Assembly: GCA_002364755.1 (NCBI GenBank)
Contig: DEZI01000037.1
Span: forward strand, 1-64,000
Reading direction: 5' to 3'
From: Stenotrophomonas maltophilia
GTDB lineage: Bacteria; Pseudomonadota; Gammaproteobacteria; Xanthomonadales; Xanthomonadaceae
DNA: 64,000 bases
Both the position numbers and the translations under genes were made by a program. Below are positions 60,076 through 64,000 of this stretch, one piece after another; positions within the stretch are counted from its first letter, which is position 1, and every line of letters starts with the position of its first letter. Under the pieces are notes generated by a model. That model saw nothing but the letters and a program-made list of their open reading frames with translations. It was not told the origin of the DNA and did no database searches.

Positions 60076-63000
60076 GCGCCGCGGGGCTGGCGACGCCGGT
60101 GGCACTGACCGAGGCGCAGTCAGGCCTGTGGTATGCCCAGCGCCTGGCACCGGACAACCCCTCGTTCAATACGGCCCATGCCGTGTGGATCGAGGGTGCG
60201 CTGGACGTCGTCGCATTCGTGGCCGCAGCCAACCAGGCGGCGGCCGAGGCGCAGGCCTTCGCGCTGCGTTTTGCCGAGGGCGAGAACGGCCAGCCGCTGC
60301 AGTGGCACGACGCTGCCCATGTGCCGCAGCTGTCGCTTCGCGATGTGTCGGCTGAGGCCGATCCTGCAGCCGTGGCGCGTGCCGCGATGCAGGCCGACCG
60401 TTTGGCAGCGGTGGATCCCAGCCGTGACCGCATCAGCCAGCAGATGCTGTTTGATCTGGGTGGGCAGCGCTGGGTCTGGTACCTGCGCGTGCACCACCTG
60501 GCTGCCGATGGCTATGGCATGGCGTTGTTCAGTGACCGGGTGTGTGCGCTGTATGCGGGACGCGAGGGCGAGCCATTGCCGCCGCTGGCCGGCGTGCTGG
60601 CCGATGACGCCGCCTATCGTGCAGATCCCCGTCGCGGCCTCGCGGGCCAGTGGTGGCGCGAACAACTGCAGGGTGCGCCAGCCGGTGCGGGGCTGGCCGG
60701 GACAGTAGCGGCCAGCGACGATGCGCTGCGTTTCGTGCAGCCGCTCGATGCATCCTTCCGCGACCTGCTGCTGCAGACTGCGGCGCGTTGGATGCAGCCG
60801 TGGCCGGACGTGCTGGCCGCGCTGTCGGCCGAGTACCTGCGGCGGATGAGCGCGGCCGAGGAAGTGGTACTGGGCGTGCCCTGGATGGGCCGCCTCGGCA
60901 ATGCCTCGGCGCGGGTGCCGGCCATGGTGATGAACGTGCTGCCGCTGCGGGTCGCGGCGGGCGAGGGCAGCGTCGAAGACGTTGTGCGTGGCATCGGCCG
61001 GCAATTGAGCCAGGGGCGCAAGCACGGGCGCTACCGTGGCGAACAGCTGCGTCGTGACCTTGGCCTGGTCGGTGCGCAGCAGCGCCTGCACGGCCCACTG
61101 GTGAACGTGCAGCCGTTCTACAGGCCGCTGGCGTTGCCCGGCGTCGAGGCCACGCTGGAGGTGCTGTGCACCGGCCCGGTGGATGACCTGACCCTGGGCT
61201 TCCGTGGCGACGGCCAGACCCTGCTGGACCTGGAGATCGAGGCCAATCCCGCGTTGTACAGCCGCGACGACGTGCAGGCGCATGGCACGCGGCTGCTGCA
61301 TTTCGTGGCGGCCGCACTGCAGTCGCCCGATATGGCCGACGTGCCGCTGGCCACGCCCGAGGAGGCGCAGCGGACGGTGCACGGCTTCAACGCCACCGCC
61401 CATGCGCTGCCCGAAACCACCCTCGTGGAGCTGCTGCAGCAGGGCATGGATCGTGACCCGCAGGCGACGGCGCTGGTGTTCGGTGACGCCGCACTGGATC
61501 ACGGGACATTGGAAGCGCGCAGTTTTGCGTTGGCCGCCCAGTTGCGCGCGCTGGGCGTCGGCCCGGGCAGCGTGGTCGCGGTGGCGTTGCCGCGCTCGCC
61601 GGAGCTGGTGATCGCGCTGATGGCCGTGCTGCGCGCCGGCGCTGCTTACCTGCCGCTGGATCTTGCCCATCCCGATGAACGCCTGGCGCGCATCCTCGCC
61701 TCGGCACGACCGGTCTGCGCGCTGGCCGAGGCCGACGTACAGGCTCGGCTGGGCGGGGTGCCGGTGCTGGCGCCCACGCAGTGGACCGCACTGAGTTTCG
61801 CCGCGCCTTGGCGCCAGCCATCGCCGGACGATGCGGCCTATGTCATCTACACCTCCGGCTCGACCGGTGAGCCCAAGGGCGTGGTCATCGAGCACCGGGC
61901 CATCGTCAATCGCCTGCTGTGGATGCGCGAGCACTACGGGTTCACCGCCGATGACCGCGTGCTGCAGAAGACCCCGGCCACGTTCGACGTGTCGGTCTGG
62001 GAATTCTTCCTGCCGCTGCTGTGTGGCGCCGCCCTGGTGCTGGCCGCACCGGAGGCGCATCGCGACCCGACCGAGCTGGCGCGGCTGATCCGCAGCCATG
62101 AGATCACCACCGCGCATTTTGTGCCGTCCATGCTTGACGCCTTCCTTGCCGCGCCGGCATCGGAGGGCCTGCAGCTGCGGCGGGTGTTCACCAGTGGCGA
62201 GGCGCTGGACGCCACGCTGCGTGATCGCTTCCACGGCCGGGTGCAGGCGGAACTGCACAACCTGTACGGCCCGACCGAGGCCGCGGTCGATGTGAGCTGG
62301 TGGCCGGCGTCGGCCGAGGACCGCTCGCGGCCGGTGCCGATCGGCTTCCCCGTGTGGAATACCCGCCTGTATGTGCTGGACGCGCGCATGCAGCCGCTGC
62401 CGGTCGGCGTGCCGGGTGATCTCTATCTGGGCGGCGTGCAGCTGGCACGTGGCTACCTGGGCCGCGATGACCTGACCGCCGAGCGCTTCCTGGCCGATCC
62501 TTTCCTGCCCGGGGAGCGCATCTACCGCACCGGCGACGTCGCACGCTGGCGCGCCGATGGCGCGGTGGATTACCTCGGCCGCAGCGACCATCAGGTCAAG
62601 CTGCGTGGCCTGCGTATCGAGCTGGGCGAGATCGAGGCCGCGTTGCGCGAACTGCCCGGCATGGACCGGGTGGAGGTGCTGCTGCGCCACGACACGCCGG
62701 ACGATGCGCGGCTGGTGGCCTATGTGCCCTCGTCGTGCGCGGATGCCGCGGTGCTGCGTAGCCATCTCGCGATGCGCTTACCGGATTACATGCTGCCGTC
62801 GGCCTTCGTCGGCGTGGACGACTGGCCGGTCACGGCCAACGGCAAGCTCGACCGCACGGCGTTACCGAAGCCGCCGCAGCAGGAGGTCGCCGGACGTGCG
62901 CCGAGCACGCCGCTGGAACAGGAACTGGCAGAGCTGTTCGCAGGTGCGCTGCGCCGTGAGCTGCCCGTCGCCGCGGACGCGGACTTCTTCAGCCTGGGGG

Positions 63001-63959
63001 GCGATTCGCTGTCGGCCGTGCACCTGTTGCTGGCCATCGAACAACGCTGGCGCTGCGATCTCGGTCTGGGTGCACTGTTTGCGCAGCCGACTGTCGCCGC
63101 GCTGGCCGCACGCATCGCCGAGCCACCGGCGCTGGCCGACCACGCGCTGGGGCCGGTGATTGCACTGGCCACGGTGGAAAATGCCGCGCCGCCGCTGTTC
63201 GTGGTGCATCCGGCCGGTGGCATTGCCTGGAACTACCGGACGCTGGCACGCGCGCTGCAGCCGGCGCGCACGGTCTACGGCCTGCAGTCGCCGGCGCTGG
63301 ATCCGCAGCAGGCCATGCCGTCCAGCATCGAGGTGATGGCCAACGACTACGTGCGCCGCATCGCCACACTGCAACCGCAGGGGCCGGTGCATCTGCTGGG
63401 CTGGTCGGTGGGCGGCATCCTGGCGCAGGCCATGGCGGTGCGCCTGCATGAGATCGGCCGCGGTGTGGGTGAGGTGGTGCTTTTGGATGCCTATCCCAGC
63501 GAATGCTGGCGGGCCGAGCCGGAACCGGACGCCATCACGGCGCTGCGCGCGCTGCTGGCCATTGCCGGCCACGATCCCGATGCCCACCCGGAGCTGGACA
63601 GCCGCGAGCGCATCCTCGCCTTCCTGCGCCGTGGCGGCAGTGCGCTGGGCCGCCTGCCGGATGTGGTGCTGGATGGGGTGGTACGTGCCGTCACTGGGAC
63701 CAATCGCTTGATCCGCGAGCACCACCATCGCCCGTATGACGGAACGCTGGTGCATGTGCGTGCGGGGCGTGACCACCATGCGCGGCCACAGCTGCAGTCG
63801 GCGCTGTGGATGGCGCATGCGCGCAAGGTGCAGGCGCTGGAACTGCCGTACCTGCACGCCGAACTGACCGGCCGCGACGCGGTCGCACAGCTGGCGCCGT
63901 GGTTGTCGACACGGCTGCGGCAGTGGGATGAAGAGCAGGAGATCGCAGCATGCAGTTGA
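60072..63959 (+). CDS. entF: Siderophore NRPS EntF (C-A-PCP-TE)
   Basis: A 1295-residue four-domain synthetase. The condensation domain (about 1-430) has VHHLAADGYG (HHxxxDG). The adenylation domain (about 440-930) has YTSGSTGEPKGVV, NLYGPTEAAVD, RTGDVARW and PVTANGKLDR; residues in the ten code positions read D-V-W-H-F-S-L-V-D-K, the serine code. The carrier has FFSLGGDSLSAVHLL, and the thioesterase has GWSVGGILAQ. It should condense dihydroxybenzoyl with serine and release or cyclise the product. It overlaps entA by 10 nt. Confidence 0.95.
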   Translation: MSAAGLATPVALTEAQSGLWYAQRLAPDNPSFNTAHAVWIEGALDVVAFVAAANQAAAEAQAFALRFAEGENGQPLQWHDAAHVPQLSLRDVSAEADPAAVARAAMQADRLAAVDPSRDRISQQMLFDLGGQRWVWYLRVHHLAADGYGMALFSDRVCALYAGREGEPLPPLAGVLADDAAYRADPRRGLAGQWWREQLQGAPAGAGLAGTVAASDDALRFVQPLDASFRDLLLQTAARWMQPWPDVLAALSAEYLRRMSAAEEVVLGVPWMGRLGNASARVPAMVMNVLPLRVAAGEGSVEDVVRGIGRQLSQGRKHGRYRGEQLRRDLGLVGAQQRLHGPLVNVQPFYRPLALPGVEATLEVLCTGPVDDLTLGFRGDGQTLLDLEIEANPALYSRDDVQAHGTRLLHFVAAALQSPDMADVPLATPEEAQRTVHGFNATAHALPETTLVELLQQGMDRDPQATALVFGDAALDHGTLEARSFALAAQLRALGVGPGSVVAVALPRSPELVIALMAVLRAGAAYLPLDLAHPDERLARILASARPVCALAEADVQARLGGVPVLAPTQWTALSFAAPWRQPSPDDAAYVIYTSGSTGEPKGVVIEHRAIVNRLLWMREHYGFTADDRVLQKTPATFDVSVWEFFLPLLCGAALVLAAPEAHRDPTELARLIRSHEITTAHFVPSMLDAFLAAPASEGLQLRRVFTSGEALDATLRDRFHGRVQAELHNLYGPTEAAVDVSWWPASAEDRSRPVPIGFPVWNTRLYVLDARMQPLPVGVPGDLYLGGVQLARGYLGRDDLTAERFLADPFLPGERIYRTGDVARWRADGAVDYLGRSDHQVKLRGLRIELGEIEAALRELPGMDRVEVLLRHDTPDDARLVAYVPSSCADAAVLRSHLAMRLPDYMLPSAFVGVDDWPVTANGKLDRTALPKPPQQEVAGRAPSTPLEQELAELFAGALRRELPVAADADFFSLGGDSLSAVHLLLAIEQRWRCDLGLGALFAQPTVAALAARIAEPPALADHALGPVIALATVENAAPPLFVVHPAGGIAWNYRTLARALQPARTVYGLQSPALDPQQAMPSSIEVMANDYVRRIATLQPQGPVHLLGWSVGGILAQAMAVRLHEIGRGVGEVVLLDAYPSECWRAEPEPDAITALRALLAIAGHDPDAHPELDSRERILAFLRRGGSALGRLPDVVLDGVVRAVTGTNRLIREHHHRPYDGTLVHVRAGRDHHARPQLQSALWMAHARKVQALELPYLHAELTGRDAVAQLAPWLSTRLRQWDEEQEIAACS

Positions 63960-64000
63960 CCGGTTTTGAAGGGCGCGTGGCGCTGGTGACCGGCGCCGCC
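63950..64000 (+). CDS. entA: 2,3-dihydro-2,3-dihydroxybenzoate dehydrogenase, 5' end only
   Basis: The first 17 codons, MQLTGFEGRVALVTGAA, show an SDR start with the beginning of the TGxxxGxG cofactor motif. Position after entF, and the operon order known in S. maltophilia, identify it as EntA, which oxidises the EntB product to 2,3-dihydroxybenzoate. The gene runs off the window. Confidence 0.85.
   Translation, partial: MQLTGFEGRVALVTGAA

Noticed and set aside
60120..62765. Minus-strand frame of about 880 codons opposite entF
   Set aside because: It is antisense to a clear NRPS and His/Gln/Arg-rich without motifs.

Overview
This is a high-GC gammaproteobacterial chromosome segment, almost certainly from the Stenotrophomonas maltophilia complex. 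Three things point there: many short palindromes carrying a GTAG end (SMAG-type repeats, described in S. maltophilia), an enterobactin-like operon in the order entC-entE-entB-entB'-entF-entA with a split entB, and a xanthomonad-type gene set. I see no rRNA, tRNA, CRISPR, insertion sequence or prophage. Most of the window is dense, well-coupled chromosomal operons.

Layout. 1-345 holds only repeats. 346-4018 (-) is a two-component pair: a LuxR-type regulator and a large periplasmic-propeller histidine kinase. 4371-7853 (+) is an AraC regulator, an isochorismatase-like hydrolase, DoxX and a Tat-type amidohydrolase in overlapping frames. 7900-9337 holds an alpha/beta hydrolase and a DUF4124 protein. 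9389-21956 (-) is a DUF2968 protein and a complete tad/cpa Flp-pilus locus: flp, cpaA, tadE, cpaB, cpaC, tadZ, cpaF, tadB, tadC, tadD, a DUF3613 protein and tadG. 22622-29705 (+) is an AraC regulator, a 1526-residue trimeric autotransporter adhesin, a TpgA-like lipoprotein and a small protein. Four repeats with an exact 21-bp period lie between regulator and adhesin.

29835-37050 holds a ClC channel with CBS domains, a FecA-like TonB receptor with a Fur box, an M14-type peptidase and a BetT-like transporter. 37065-42768 has a quinone-reductase-like enzyme divergent from a ribonucleotide reductase cassette (nrdA, nrdB, flavodoxin, thioredoxin), with paired NrdR boxes on its promoter. 42860-44769 is the divergent mntH/mntR pair with a dyad between. 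45021-48004 is a DesT-like regulator divergent from a ferredoxin reductase and acyl desaturase. 48010-49564 (-) is sodA, a flavin reductase and a TPR protein behind a SoxR-type promoter. 49758-55032 holds a thioredoxin-fold lipoprotein, a LysR/SDR divergent pair, a GNAT, a luciferase-like monooxygenase and a DUF3817 protein.

55154-64000 (+) is an exporter followed by entC, entE, entB, a free aryl carrier protein, a four-domain NRPS whose adenylation code reads as serine, and the first 17 codons of entA.

How it fits together. Iron (ent operon, FecA-like receptor), manganese (mntH/mntR), superoxide (sodA operon), dNTP supply (nrd cassette) and membrane unsaturation (des genes) each carry a readable control site. 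The two surface-attachment systems, Flp pili and the trimeric adhesin, lie back to back around an AT-richer intergenic region.
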